Shown here in pieces: positions 17,098 to 25,615 of a DNA stretch of 54,794 bases. The notes below the pieces were generated by a model. It saw only the letters and a list, made by a program, of their open reading frames with translations. It made no database searches and was not told the origin of the DNA. The position numbers and the translations under genes were made by a program. Every line of letters starts with the position of its first letter. Position 1 is the first letter of the stretch. Location: positions 1-54,794 of the forward strand of contig JAFTVG010000030.1 of NCBI GenBank assembly GCA_017465885.1, given 5' to 3'. Origin of the DNA: Clostridia bacterium (GTDB lineage: Bacteria > Bacillota > Clostridia > Oscillospirales > CAG-272).

Positions 17098-18258
17098 TTG
17101 ATTCTATTTATTGCAGGCAGCTTTGGAATCGTGTATATCAAGAGTGCATTTGCTCAAAGCGAATCGATAGCGGCTTCCAGACGAGTTAAGAGATCCAACC
17201 AAATGCGAATGGAAACAGGTGACTTTGCCTTTGTTAATGCGCCTTTTGGATACAAAATAGAGGATGATACACTCATTCCTATTCCTGAGGAAGCAGAAAT
17301 CGTAAGGCGGATTTTTCAATACTATCTTGCGGGTATGGGCTTTGGACGTATTGCTCAAGAATTAAACAACAACGATGCTATCGGAAAACCCTGGGGTAAA
17401 GAACGTGTTCGATATATTTTATCAAACGAAAAATATATCGGAGATACATTGCATCAGAAAACTTATACTCCCACTGAACTTCCTTTTCGGAATAGAAAGA
17501 ACAGGGGAGAGGTTGACCAGTATTATGTATCTAACTCTCATGAAGCAATCTTGGATAAAGATGTTTTCTATGCAGTAAAAGAAATGCTAGAAAAGAATCT
17601 TATTCTAAATGAGGAGAAAGCGCCGGTAAAAAGGCACAAGTTTACCGGGAAGATCTTCTGTAGTGATTGCACATGGGCGTATAAAATGCACGTTCAGAAT
17701 GGAATAACTTATTGGGCTTGCTCTCAGAACGGAACAGCTGGGCGCAGGTGTGTTACACATCCAATGAGTGAAGAGATTGTAGAGAGAACATTTCGTAATT
17801 TCTATAACAAGCTCAAGCAACACGAGGGTGAAATACTAAAATCCACATATAATCGTTTGATAGAACTTAAGGCAAGCATAACGAAAAGTCGTTCAGAAGT
17901 TATTGCAATTGATGAGGAATTACTTGCGTTAGGAGAAAGACTGACATATTTATCAAGGCTACTCGAAACTCGAACCCTGGATAAAGAAGTATTTAATGTG
18001 CGCGCTGCAGACATCAAAAAGAAAATTGCTGATCTGCGTGTAAAGAGAAGAAAACTCCTTGCAGATGACGAAGAAGAACAGTGTATTGAGGAATTACGTC
18101 AGACGATTGCATTTATGGATGAGGCACCAAAAGCAATTATTGAGTATGACCATAAACTCTTTAATGCGCTTATTAAACGTGTTCTTGTTGAAGAGAATCG
18201 TTTGGTGTTCGAACTAAAATGTGGGATTACGTTAAGGGAGAAGATAGCATGGAATTAA
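17098..18258 (+). pseudogene. Large serine recombinase lacking its catalytic N-terminal domain (5' truncated)
   Basis: The frame resembles a large serine recombinase only from the end of the resolvase domain onward (SAFAQSESIAASRRVKRSNQ). Then follow the recombinase domain (APFGYKIEDD, IPEEAEIVRRIF, KPWGKERVRYILSNEKYIGD), a zinc ribbon (FCSDCTWAYKMH ... YWACSQNG) and a coiled coil (about 240-330). The catalytic serine region, about 130 residues, is missing. A stop codon sits at 17092 in this frame, and no ribosome site is seen. The break lies close to the AraC-gene promoter, so an insertion or deletion probably removed the 5' end. The 3' end overlaps the next recombinase gene by 10 bases. Confidence 0.8.
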
Positions 18259-19124
18259 GATTTGTTTTATACGGGTATTATAAGGAGCAGTTTATTTTTA
18301 GGGTTGTACCGGAAGAAGCTGAAATTGTCCAAAAAATTTACAGAGATTATGTTAAAGGAAGTCCTTTATCAGAAATAGCGAAAGAATTAACCAATAATGG
18401 TGTTCCTTATTATAAGGATAAAACTGAATGGAGTAAAAACACCGTTAGAAGAATACTTGAAAATACTCATTATTTAGGGGATGATGAGTATCCTGCAATC
18501 ATAAGCAAAGCCTTATATGATGAGGCATATAAAATTAGAATGAGCAAGGCAGGGACCAGAGAAAAGGATTCTAAAGAAGTTGCCTTTCTAAAATCTATTA
18601 CAGTGTGTGAAAGATGCGGCAAAAGGTTTACGCGAAGAAAAAAATATAAAATTCGTGAGCGTTGGTTGTGTACCAATGGATGTTCTAACACGAAAGAATA
18701 TCTTGATGACCAGGTATTCTTTTCCAAAATTCAAAAAGTGCTTGATAAGATAATTGAACAGCCCTACCGAGTTTTATATAAAAGCGATATACAGCCGGCG
18801 ATAAACACACGAGAAATCAATCTTAAAGAGCGTCAGGTGAAACAGGATATTTCCCAAGAAAATCCGATGTTTCATCCTACGAAGAAAATGATTTATGAGA
18901 TAGCATCAGATAAGTTCGATAACATGGATTTGGACCCATCAAAAAGCGTAAGTGATGTGCTATACGACTTTTTGCATGAGTACAAACCTAAAACGGACAA
19001 ATTGGATATGAAGTTAATCAAAAAAATAGTAACTTCTATTGTTGTTTTAGCCGATGGCAATATAAATGTTAATCTCATAAATGGCAGAACAATTGGTAAT
19101 TTGGAGGTTGAGAGTAATGGATAA
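18249..19124 (+). CDS. Recombinase-domain protein without a resolvase catalytic domain
   Basis: A 291-residue protein. The start at 18249 is chosen for the GGGAGAA site and the overlap with the preceding stop. It starts directly in the recombinase domain (PEEAEIVQKIYRDYVKG, EWSKNTVRRILENTHYLGDD), continues with a zinc ribbon (CERCGKRF ... WLCTNGC) and ends in a poorly defined region. The catalytic resolvase domain is absent, yet the gene has its own ribosome site and overlaps both neighbours by 8-10 bases, which suggests it is kept as an accessory DNA-binding subunit. Triplets of this type occur in Clostridia mobile elements. Codon use is AT-rich compared with the flanking chromosome. Confidence 0.82.
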   Translation: MELRFVLYGYYKEQFIFRVVPEEAEIVQKIYRDYVKGSPLSEIAKELTNNGVPYYKDKTEWSKNTVRRILENTHYLGDDEYPAIISKALYDEAYKIRMSKAGTREKDSKEVAFLKSITVCERCGKRFTRRKKYKIRERWLCTNGCSNTKEYLDDQVFFSKIQKVLDKIIEQPYRVLYKSDIQPAINTREINLKERQVKQDISQENPMFHPTKKMIYEIASDKFDNMDLDPSKSVSDVLYDFLHEYKPKTDKLDMKLIKKIVTSIVVLADGNINVNLINGRTIGNLEVESNG

Positions 19125-20763
19125 CGAAGGAAAGAAAAAAATTGTCACCAGGATTCCTGCTGATGAATCAAAAACATCAAGAGTTGCTTATGGCAAAAAA
19201 ATTAAAGTTGCTGCTTATTGTCGTGTCTCGACTGATAGTGAAGACCAGATGAACAGTTATCGCGCCCAAATGGAGTATTATACAAAACATATTTCGGAGA
19301 ATCCTGATTGGGAATTTGTTGACGTTTACGCAGATGAGGGCATTACCGGAACATTAGTTAAGAAGAGAGAAAACTTTCTTAGAATGATTAGGGATTGTGA
19401 AAAAGGGAAAATCGATATGATCCTGACTAAATCGGTTTCTCGTTTTGCAAGAAACATCGTTGATAGTCTTTCTTTTGTTCGTAAGCTTAAGGCAATGGGT
19501 ATTGCAATCTATTTTGAAGAACAAAACATTAACTCTTTAAAGGAAGACAGTGAAACATACATCGGTATATACAGTGTTATGGCTCAGTCCGAGAGTGAAA
19601 ACATTAGTGCTAATGTAAAATGGGGCATTAGTAAACGAATGGAGAACGGCACCTACTGTTGCAATATGAATATGTTCGGTTATCGTCGTGATAAGGTGAC
19701 CAAAGAAGTTTATATTGTTGAAGAGGAAGCAAAAGTTGTTCGTTCGATTTTTCAAATGTTTCTTGATGGAAAGAGCGCAGGACAAATCAAAGCAGAGCTT
19801 GAAAGGAACGGTATAAAGACTTATCGCGGAAAGAGCGAGTGGCAACCAAAGCTCATTACTACAATGCTTCAGAATGAAAAGTATTGTGGAGATGTTATGC
19901 ATCAAAAAACATATTGTGTTGATTGCATCAGCAAACGAAAGAAAATCAATAATGGCAAAAAAACAAAATATCTTGTTATTGATGATCATCCACAAATAAT
20001 CTCGAGAAGTATGTATTATGCCGCACAGTCTGAAATGGCACGACGTAATGCTCAAAGAAGTAAGTCTGAAGATTCCATTTCAGGCCGTGGTCGATATAGC
20101 GGAAAACACGCTTTGTCAGAACTATTAGTATGTGCTGAATGTGGAAGTCATTATCGCAGAAAGTATCATAAGAAGAAAGATGGGGCCCACTACTACTGGC
20201 GATGCATTAGTCGCCTTGAAAATGGAGACAAGTACTGCAGTAACTCCAAGGGTTTAGAAGAAGAACTTCTAAAGAAGACTATTTGTGAAGCACTATCTTC
20301 TGTATTGGCAAAGAGAGAAAACGGATATGAAGTTTTGAAAAGCAGAATGATCTATGCAGCTGCCGGTGACGAACACTCAAATGAGTTGTATGTTATCGAG
20401 ATGGCAATATCCGATGCAATGGGACGTATTGATGAACTTACCGAGCTCGCAGTAAAGTTTAAGTCAAATAGAGATAAATATGATGCAGCGATCGGCGAGT
20501 GCAATGAGCAACTTCGTGTTTTAAGAGAGAAAAAAGAAAACATCTTAGAACAGCTGAATCATAATGAAAAAGCGAGAAAAGAAATGGAACGTATAGAAAA
20601 ACATTTAACGGAAGATATGGTCGTTATTCCTGAATTTAATGACGGCTTTATTCGTCGAATGGTGACGTCTATTCGAGTGACCCAAGATAACAATCTTCAA
20701 ATTTGTATTAAGGGTGGCTATGAAATAATGGCTTCTTTTCCCTGTGATAAAAATGCCGCATAA
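19117..20763 (+). CDS. Large serine recombinase (site-specific integrase type)
   Basis: A complete 548-residue recombinase. The start at 19117 has GGAGG 10 bases upstream. The resolvase domain (about 20-170) contains AAYCRVSTDSEDQ with the nucleophilic serine, YADEGITGT, and SVSRFARN. It runs into SVMAQSESENISANVKWGI, followed by a recombinase domain (about 180-290, MFGYRRDK, VRSIFQMFLDGKSAGQI), a zinc ribbon (VCAECGSHYRRKY ... YYWRCISR) and a coiled coil (about 430-510). Such enzymes cut all four strands via a covalent 5'-phosphoserine link and insert or excise mobile DNA. It is translationally coupled to the previous gene. It is the only one of the three that looks catalytically competent. 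Confidence 0.93.
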   Translation: MDNEGKKKIVTRIPADESKTSRVAYGKKIKVAAYCRVSTDSEDQMNSYRAQMEYYTKHISENPDWEFVDVYADEGITGTLVKKRENFLRMIRDCEKGKIDMILTKSVSRFARNIVDSLSFVRKLKAMGIAIYFEEQNINSLKEDSETYIGIYSVMAQSESENISANVKWGISKRMENGTYCCNMNMFGYRRDKVTKEVYIVEEEAKVVRSIFQMFLDGKSAGQIKAELERNGIKTYRGKSEWQPKLITTMLQNEKYCGDVMHQKTYCVDCISKRKKINNGKKTKYLVIDDHPQIISRSMYYAAQSEMARRNAQRSKSEDSISGRGRYSGKHALSELLVCAECGSHYRRKYHKKKDGAHYYWRCISRLENGDKYCSNSKGLEEELLKKTICEALSSVLAKRENGYEVLKSRMIYAAAGDEHSNELYVIEMAISDAMGRIDELTELAVKFKSNRDKYDAAIGECNEQLRVLREKKENILEQLNHNEKARKEMERIEKHLTEDMVVIPEFNDGFIRRMVTSIRVTQDNNLQICIKGGYEIMASFPCDKNAA

Positions 20764-20770
20764 AAAATAA

Positions 20771-20800
20771 GCTTTTTGCAATTTTTTCTTGCAAAAAGGC
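20771..20800 (+). terminator. Terminator after the recombinase genes
   Basis: CTTTTTGCAA (20772-20781) pairs with TTGCAAAAAG (20789-20798) and is followed by CCTTTTTAT. Confidence 0.7.
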
Positions 20801-20897
20801 CCTTTTTATGCTATAATTATATCAGAAAAAGAAATTCGGGCCCCAACCCGGTAAAATCAAAGGTTTTGGACCGGTTCCATTTTGAGTGTCGGTCCCA

Positions 20898-20931
20898 AAA
20901 AATAAGACAGTCTTCGGACTGTCTTATTTTT
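20898..20931. repeat. Perfect 15-bp hairpin with UUCG loop, copy 1
   Basis: AAAAATAAGACAGTC, a TTCG loop, then the exact complement ending in TTTTT. The C(UUCG)G tetraloop is exceptionally stable. It works as a terminator in either direction. An identical copy lies at 21350-21383, and each stands directly before a hairpin chain. Confidence 0.9.
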
Positions 20932-20933
20932 AT

Positions 20934-21103
20934 CCAATCCGAAGGATTGGCATGTAATCTCACCGCAGGTGAGTATGTAATCGCCGAAGGCGTATGGCAT
21001 CACGCGTCAGCGTGTATCCTCCTTCGGATTGATTACAATCAACACTTCGTGTTGATTCCATACCGCAGACAAACTGCGGATTTCATCCACGCCTATCGGC
21101 GTG
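20934..21103. repeat. Chain of short hairpins, copy 1 (170 bp)
   Basis: At least seven exact mini-palindromes follow one another: CCAATCC-GAA-GGATTGG, CTCACC-GCA-GGTGAG, CGCC-GAA-GGCG, CACGC-GTCA-GCGTG, ATCAACAC-TTC-GTGTTGAT, CCGCAG-ACAAA-CTGCGG, CACGCC-TATC-GGCGTG. Spacers on the left half resemble TATGTAAT or TATGGCAT; those on the right resemble their complements (ATTACA, ATTCCATA). The first hairpin (20937-20947) is also complementary to 21020-21030. No gene was found here. Confidence 0.85.
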
Positions 21104-21135
21104 ATTTTACGAGTTGCATTTTTGTACTATGAGCA

Positions 21136-21256
21136 CAAAACGAAAAGACCTGCGCATAGCGCGGGTCTTTTTCGTTTTGGCTCTTCTCGTACTGTGCTCG
21201 GTGCAGCGGCATCGTAAGATGAACAGCCTGATGCGAGCGCAATTCATTGCGCTACG
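21136..21256. repeat. Dispersed 3' cassette repeat, copy R1
   Basis: It starts with a long imperfect palindrome (21136-21179: CAAAACGAAAAGACC ... GGTCTTTTTCGTTTTG), which also resembles an intrinsic terminator. A conserved stretch follows: CTTCTCGTACTGTGCTCGGT, GCAGCGGCATCGTAAGATGA and ACAGC. Other copies lie at 22142 and 24162. This one follows chain 1, not a gene. Confidence 0.85.
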
Positions 21257-21349
21257 CAGACTTGGAACGGCTTTGCTGTTCCAAGTCAAGGTAATACAGG
21301 GTGTCGCAGAGTTCGAAGAACTCCGTTCAATGTCCAGCAAGGGGAGCCA

Positions 21350-21383
21350 AAAAATAAGACAGTCTTCGGACTGTCTTATTTTT
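21350..21383. repeat. Perfect 15-bp hairpin with UUCG loop, copy 2
   Basis: Identical to the hairpin at 20898-20931, including flanking bases through the first hairpin of the chain. Confidence 0.9.
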
Positions 21384-21385
21384 AT

Positions 21386-21555
21386 CCAATCCGAAGGATT
21401 GGTATGGAATCACCCGCAGGGTGTATGGAATCCGTCGCAAAGCGACGGCATAGCATCACGCGTCAGCGTGTATTTCTCCTTCGGATTGATTACATACATC
21501 ACTTCGTGATGATTACATTCCGACTTCGTCGGATTACATACAATGCTTTGCATTG
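21386..21555. repeat. Chain of short hairpins, copy 2 (170 bp)
   Basis: Exact mini-palindromes in order: CCAATCC-GAA-GGATTGG, CACCC-GCA-GGGTG, CCGTCGC-AAA-GCGACGG, CACGC-GTCA-GCGTG, CATCAC-TTC-GTGATG, TCCGAC-TTC-GTCGGA, CAATGC-TTT-GCATTG. Left spacers are TATGGAAT or CATAGCAT and right spacers ATTACATA, so the two halves can also pair with each other. The last hairpin overlaps the -35 box of the next gene. The length equals chain 1, but most individual stems differ. Confidence 0.85.
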
Positions 21556-21581
21556 ATTTGTCGCCGCGTTTATGCTATAAT
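21553..21581 (+). promoter_or_regulatory. Cassette promoter, copy P1
   Basis: TTGATT, a 17-base spacer and TATAAT. The 34 bases from the -35 box onward match the promoter at 23559 with two differences, and the following GGTGGTGATGAT ribosome site is also shared. Confidence 0.85.
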
Positions 21582-21601
21582 ACACTCAGGGTGGTGATGA
21601 T

Positions 21602-22096
21602 ATGTCTTTGCAAACGATAGAAATAAAGTCTGAAAAAATTACATTTGATAAAGAAAAAACTAAAGCATATCGAACAGATTTTAATAAACCTTGTGATTGT
21701 CAAGATTGCAGAAATTATTATAAACATATAGAAAGAAATAAGGAACTTGTTGAGTTTTTAAATAACTTTGGAATTGATTATAATTGCACCGAAGAAGTTT
21801 TTTCGTGGGATTGGGAAAATGATAATAATTCTTTGATTCATCACGAAGGCTATTATGGCGTTTTCGGTAAAATCGAAGGCGAAGAATTTGAATTTGAAAA
21901 ATTTGGTGTAAAAATTACCTTTCAAAAAGGCGCTTCCGTTCCTTGCGATAGGACAGGGGAATATTTTTGGATATGTATTGAGGGGGATTTCCCTTATATA
22001 CTTGAGGAAGAAAGAGATTTACCTATTACTTTTTCTCAAAGGGTTCAAAAGTTAAATGTGATCGGTAAAATCAAAGCCATATTTAATAAAAAATAA
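21602..22096 (+). CDS. Hypothetical small acidic protein with a CDCQDC motif
   Basis: A 164-residue cytoplasmic protein without signal or membrane segments. The start ATG follows GGGTGGTGATGAT. Near the N terminus it has KPCDCQDCRNYYK, a possible metal-binding cysteine cluster, followed by LVEFLNNFGIDYNCTEEVFSWD and later ASVPCDRTGEYFWICIEGDFPY. Proteins with this pattern occur as small orphan genes in Clostridia, but I do not know a function. Base composition is AT-rich like the rest of the mobile segment. It is the payload of the first cassette-like unit, between P1 and repeat R2. Confidence 0.75.
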   Translation: MSLQTIEIKSEKITFDKEKTKAYRTDFNKPCDCQDCRNYYKHIERNKELVEFLNNFGIDYNCTEEVFSWDWENDNNSLIHHEGYYGVFGKIEGEEFEFEKFGVKITFQKGASVPCDRTGEYFWICIEGDFPYILEEERDLPITFSQRVQKLNVIGKIKAIFNKK

Positions 22097-22141
22097 AGAA
22101 AATCCTCGGTTTTCGACCAGTTCTTTTTAGGACACGAATGC

Positions 22142-22234
22142 CAAAATGAAAAGACCTGCGCATAGCGCGGGTCTTTTTCGTTTTGGCTCTTCTCGTACTG
22201 CGCTCGATGCAGCGGCATCGTAAGATGAACAGCC
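22142..22234. repeat. Dispersed 3' cassette repeat, copy R2
   Basis: It has the same palindrome as R1 with one base changed, then the conserved CTTCTCGTACTG and GCAGCGGCATCGTAAGATGA. About 35 bases upstream, ATCCTCGGTTTTC is shared with R3. From 22235 to 22358 I see nothing recognisable. Confidence 0.85.
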
Positions 22235-22358
22235 TTGGTTTACCGCTTGCCATTGTACCTGTTTCCCCAACCCTTTGATCTTGAACTTTCGATGATTTTT
22301 TGTGCGCGATATTAAACCGGTCGTTTAATGAAACAACTAAAACTCAACGACGAGGTTA

Positions 22359-22387
22359 TTGTATTGCTGCGTATTATTTGTTATAAT
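22359..22387 (+). promoter_or_regulatory. Promoter of the frameshifted XRE gene
   Basis: TTGTAT, a 17-base spacer and TATAAT, 44 bases before the ATG. Confidence 0.65.
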
Positions 22388-22430
22388 ACTATCAGAACGA
22401 GCGCACGTCACTTTATTTTGGAGGAATAAG

Positions 22431-23500
22431 ATGAATATATTTTTGAGTGAGCAACTAAAAAAGCTGCGCAAGGAGAAGGGAAACACACAGGAAGAATTGG
22501 CTGTTCATCTCGGTATCAGCACCCAAGCGGTTTCCAAATGGGAACGTGATGATGGGTACCCCGATATTACTCTTTTGCCGGCGATCGCATCTTACTACAA
22601 CGTAAGCGTTGATGACCTTCTTGGCGTGGGAGAAATTGAAAAAGAAAAGAAGCTGAATGCGTATTACGACAAAGATGCAGAGCTTTTTCGCGGGGGAAAG
22701 AATACAGAGCGCGTGGATCTGTGGCGGGAAGCGGCAAGGGAATTCCCGAATAATATGTCGGTTATTCACTGCTTAATGTATGCTTTGGATGCAGAGGATG
22801 GGGAGAAATACGCTGACGAAATAATTGAGTGCGGCGAAAGAATACTTGCAGAATCCACAGATAATTCACTGAGAGGCGGTGCCATTCAATGCTTGAGCTT
22901 CACTTACTATTTTGCTAAGGGTGATGCCGACTCTGCCAAGAAATATGCTCAAATGGCTTGCAGTTATGCAATTACTTCAAATCAGATGATGCCGAGATTC
23001 TTGGAAGGTGATGAGGCCGTTCAGCTTTGCCAATCGAATATTCAATCTCTTGTGGATATGATTTGGGGCAATACTTGTATCATGTGTTGGAAGGGAAATT
23101 ATTCATCGAGGATCGGATAAAAGCATTCAAGTTTGCAATTGATTGTTTTAACTTACTATATTCCGATGGGAATTTTGGATTCTATCACGAAAGAGTTTCG
23201 CAATGCTATAAGGACATGGCAGACAGTTATCGGAAGCTCAATGAAGAAGACAATATGTTCAGTTGTCTTGAGAAGGCTGCAGAGCACGCTGTGAAATACG
23301 ACAGCCGCCAGGATGGGATGTATACGTCATTTATGGTGAATAGGGTTGAGCTATCTGTAAACGATGCATATAAGACTTATACCGAAAACTGTTCGGGATT
23401 GCTTATGAAGAAACTGGATGGAGATCAGTATTCTTGCTTTAAAGATGATCCTCGTATGAAGAAAATAATTGAAAAGCTGACTCCCGTGGCGATTATGTAA
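22431..23500 (+). pseudogene. XRE-family regulator with a frameshift near 23060
   Basis: The first frame (22431-23120) encodes a Cro/C1-type helix-turn-helix (residues 6-60, [20 protein letters not shown], then [20 protein letters not shown]) and a long helical sensor-like part. The second frame (usable from about 23060 to 23500) continues the same protein ([19 protein letters not shown] ... MFSCLEKAAEHAVKYDSR). The shift to the -1 frame lies around GATATGATTTGGGGCAAT and is best explained by loss of one T or G in a run. The start follows GGAGGAATAAG. It is either a recent pseudogene or a sequencing error. The intact protein would have about 355 residues, like the regulators at 24284 and 50702. 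Confidence 0.8.
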
Positions 23501-23558
23501 TCAACCGAAGCGTTGCATTTCTGTCGGCTTGATGATGTATAAAACTTCCTTTCGTGCG

Positions 23559-23587
23559 TTGATTTGTTGCCGCGATTATGCTATAAT
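23559..23587 (+). promoter_or_regulatory. Cassette promoter, copy P2
   Basis: TTGATT, a 17-base spacer and TATAAT; nearly identical to P1 at 21553 through the ribosome site. Confidence 0.85.
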
Positions 23588-23608
23588 ACACTAAAAGGCG
23601 GTGATGAT

Positions 23609-24097
23609 GTGAAGAAAATCGCAATTCTGATTTTAAGTTTAATGCCGGTTGTTGCGTTTTTATCTTGTGGATCAATCCAAAATTCGAACTCAGATTTAAA
23701 TAGTGAGGTGAAAAATATGGAAATGTTGGAGTTTTTAAAAAACAATATTTCGACTGAACAAACGTTGGACGAAATCATAAATACGTTTGAGGAAATGTGT
23801 AAAACTCCTATAGAAGAAGATCTTTTATTAAGCGAGTATGGTGTTTATGATTTTACGGGGGAAGATTTGTTTTACTATGACTTAGTAAGACAATATCCTG
23901 ATGGGGAAGATGAATATTTTCAGCTACGAGTAAGTATAATGTTCTCTCCTGATGAAGAAAATCGTTTTTTACAAGATACTTTGTGGAGCGATGATTCTGA
24001 CGAAAATTTTTTTGATTATATAAAAAAATCAGATGGTTATGCGTACGCAAAAGTACATGAATTTAAGTCTATTGATATAAGAATTGACCAAACCTAA
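23609..24097 (+). CDS. Small lipoprotein in the mobile segment, function unknown
   Basis: A 162-residue protein starting with GTG at 23609. That start is chosen because it sits at the same place relative to the conserved AAGGCGGTGATGAT site as the ATG at 21602. The signal peptide (KKIAILILSLMPVVAFLSCG) contains a lipobox ending in Cys-20 or so. The mature part is acidic and rich in Phe and Tyr (DLFYYDLVRQYPDGEDEYF), with no known domain. It is the payload of the second cassette-like unit, between P2 and R3. It shares only the flanking DNA with the gene at 21602, not the coding sequence. Confidence 0.72.
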   Translation: MKKIAILILSLMPVVAFLSCGSIQNSNSDLNSEVKNMEMLEFLKNNISTEQTLDEIINTFEEMCKTPIEEDLLLSEYGVYDFTGEDLFYYDLVRQYPDGEDEYFQLRVSIMFSPDEENRFLQDTLWSDDSDENFFDYIKKSDGYAYAKVHEFKSIDIRIDQT

Positions 24098-24161
24098 TGT
24101 TATTGTAGAATATCCTCGGTTCTCAGGCACATTTTATTCGTGTCATTAAGTTCAAAACTCC

Positions 24162-24277
24162 CAAAACGAAAAGACCTGCGCATAGCGCGGGTCTTTTTCG
24201 TTTTGGATTTTCTCGTACTGTGCTCGGTGCAGCGGTATCGTAAGATGAACAGCATGATGCGAGCGCAATTTATTGCA
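24162..24277. repeat. Dispersed 3' cassette repeat, copy R3
   Basis: It has the same palindrome as R1 and R2, followed by CTCGTACTGTGCTCGGTGCA and the GTAAGATGAACAGC segment. It then shares GATGCGAGCGCAATT with R1. ATCCTCGGTTCTC stands about 40 bases upstream, as in R2. It ends next to the converging XRE gene and marks the right limit of the repeat-bearing segment. Confidence 0.85.
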
Positions 24278-24283
24278 CCCAAT

Positions 24284-25498
24284 TTATTCAAGCTGTGTCA
24301 TGGATTGAAAACGCGTGAGGATTTTTTTGAATTGCGCGGTTTCACGGATTGAAGCGAACCCTCCCTTTGCTGCGGCGTTTAGCAAATGTTCATAAATGCT
24401 TTGGGGGCAATAATGCAGTCCGTAATCGGTGTTTCTGGCACTGACGTGTGCCGCGAGAACAAGAGTTTTGCCGGTGCCTGCTTGTTGTCCGGATATTTTG
24501 CGTACAAGAGGTGCGGTAAGGCGGTCAAGACAAGGAGATCTGTAACAGAGAACCGTTCCTTCGGGCAGAGCGCACAGCTTTTCTGCAAGATCGGCGGCGT
24601 CCTCCAGGATCGCCAAAGCCTCCTCCTTGCCTGATGTGCAAATGCATTCTGATAAGGTTATACCTTGAAAAATGCGGCGGGCAGACCAAAGATCGGGTGT
24701 GCCGTCCCCCGAGATCAGGTTGGTGCAGGGGTGATCGCACAGGGCATCCATCACGTCGATCAGCATTTTGGAGCGCCAAAGACGGTACTCTGCGTTTTCC
24801 AGATCATCTTTATTGCCCGATTTGATGGAAAAGAGTCCTCCGATGGCATACAGTAAATTACGCTGTCTGATGTCATAATACCGATCGGGTGCGCTGTCTC
24901 GTTTGCCGGCGTATCTCCATTCGAGAAGCTGATACCTTGAAAGATCCATATCGGAGGTGTATTTGTCAAGACATTCTTCCAAATGTGCATCGTCGATCGC
25001 ATTGATTAAGACTTTTACAGCGTTTTCGCGGTAGTGTCTGACATTGCATCGTTGCAGTTTTTCGGTCATTTCCAAAAGCAGTGTCAGATCCTTTTGGAGA
25101 TCGTGGGTGTTTAGCCATGCGTGAGTCCAACATTTTGACAAGCAAAAGGCGTTCATGATCTCGGGATCTTCGGGATATGCTTGGTACATTTCTTTTAAAA
25201 GCTCGTGCTTTTGTATGAACCCATCCTCGGTTTTGTCACACGCATCCACCCTTGCCCAGTATCGTTTTAGCTGCTGATCTTTCTGTGCTTTGGAGCACCC
25301 AAGCAGCTCGTCTACCGAAATGTCAAAATAGCCGGCGATGATGGGAAGCAGTTCAATGTCGGGATAGGAGGTGTGGGTGGTATTTTCCCAGCGGCTGACC
25401 GCCTGACTTGAGACACCGAGTTCTTCGGCAAGCTCACTTTGTGTTAAACCACGGCGCACTCTGAGAGCCTTCAAGTTTTTGGCAAAATTCAGTATCAT
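24284..25498 (-). CDS. XRE-family regulator with large C-terminal helical domain
   Basis: A 404-residue cytoplasmic regulator. Residues 1-65 form a Cro/C1-type helix-turn-helix (LTQSELAEELGVSSQAVSRW, SYPDIELLPIIAGYFDISVD). The remaining 340 residues are helical and rich in Leu, Cys and Trp, probably a TPR-like sensor, ending in SIRETAQFKKILTRF. Similar proteins lie at 22431 (broken) and 50702. The base composition here is already close to that of the chromosome. No target is evident. The start ATG at 25498 lies just inside a short region of AT-rich sequence containing its promoter. Confidence 0.85.
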   Translation of the reverse strand: MILNFAKNLKALRVRRGLTQSELAEELGVSSQAVSRWENTTHTSYPDIELLPIIAGYFDISVDELLGCSKAQKDQQLKRYWARVDACDKTEDGFIQKHELLKEMYQAYPEDPEIMNAFCLSKCWTHAWLNTHDLQKDLTLLLEMTEKLQRCNVRHYRENAVKVLINAIDDAHLEECLDKYTSDMDLSRYQLLEWRYAGKRDSAPDRYYDIRQRNLLYAIGGLFSIKSGNKDDLENAEYRLWRSKMLIDVMDALCDHPCTNLISGDGTPDLWSARRIFQGITLSECICTSGKEEALAILEDAADLAEKLCALPEGTVLCYRSPCLDRLTAPLVRKISGQQAGTGKTLVLAAHVSARNTDYGLHYCPQSIYEHLLNAAAKGGFASIRETAQFKKILTRFQSMTQLE

Positions 25499-25615
25499 AT
25501 CGTTTACCTCGTTTGTTTGTCAACCGGTTGTGCCTACAGTATAACATAAGAATATCGGAATGTAAACGTCACGTTTCGAGAGATTTTTTCACGTGTTGCG
25601 AGGAAAACCGGCGGA

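Noticed and set aside
20934..21555. CRISPR array
   Set aside because: The hairpin chains have no constant repeat with variable spacers of fixed length, and no cas genes are present.
23050..23070. Programmed -1 frameshift in the XRE gene
   Set aside because: The local sequence is not a canonical slippery heptamer in the right phase, and no downstream stimulatory structure was evident.
21136..24277. Classical integron attC sites
   Set aside because: The R repeats are palindromic, but no typical attC core sites were seen and no tyrosine integrase is present; a terminator role explains part of the structure.
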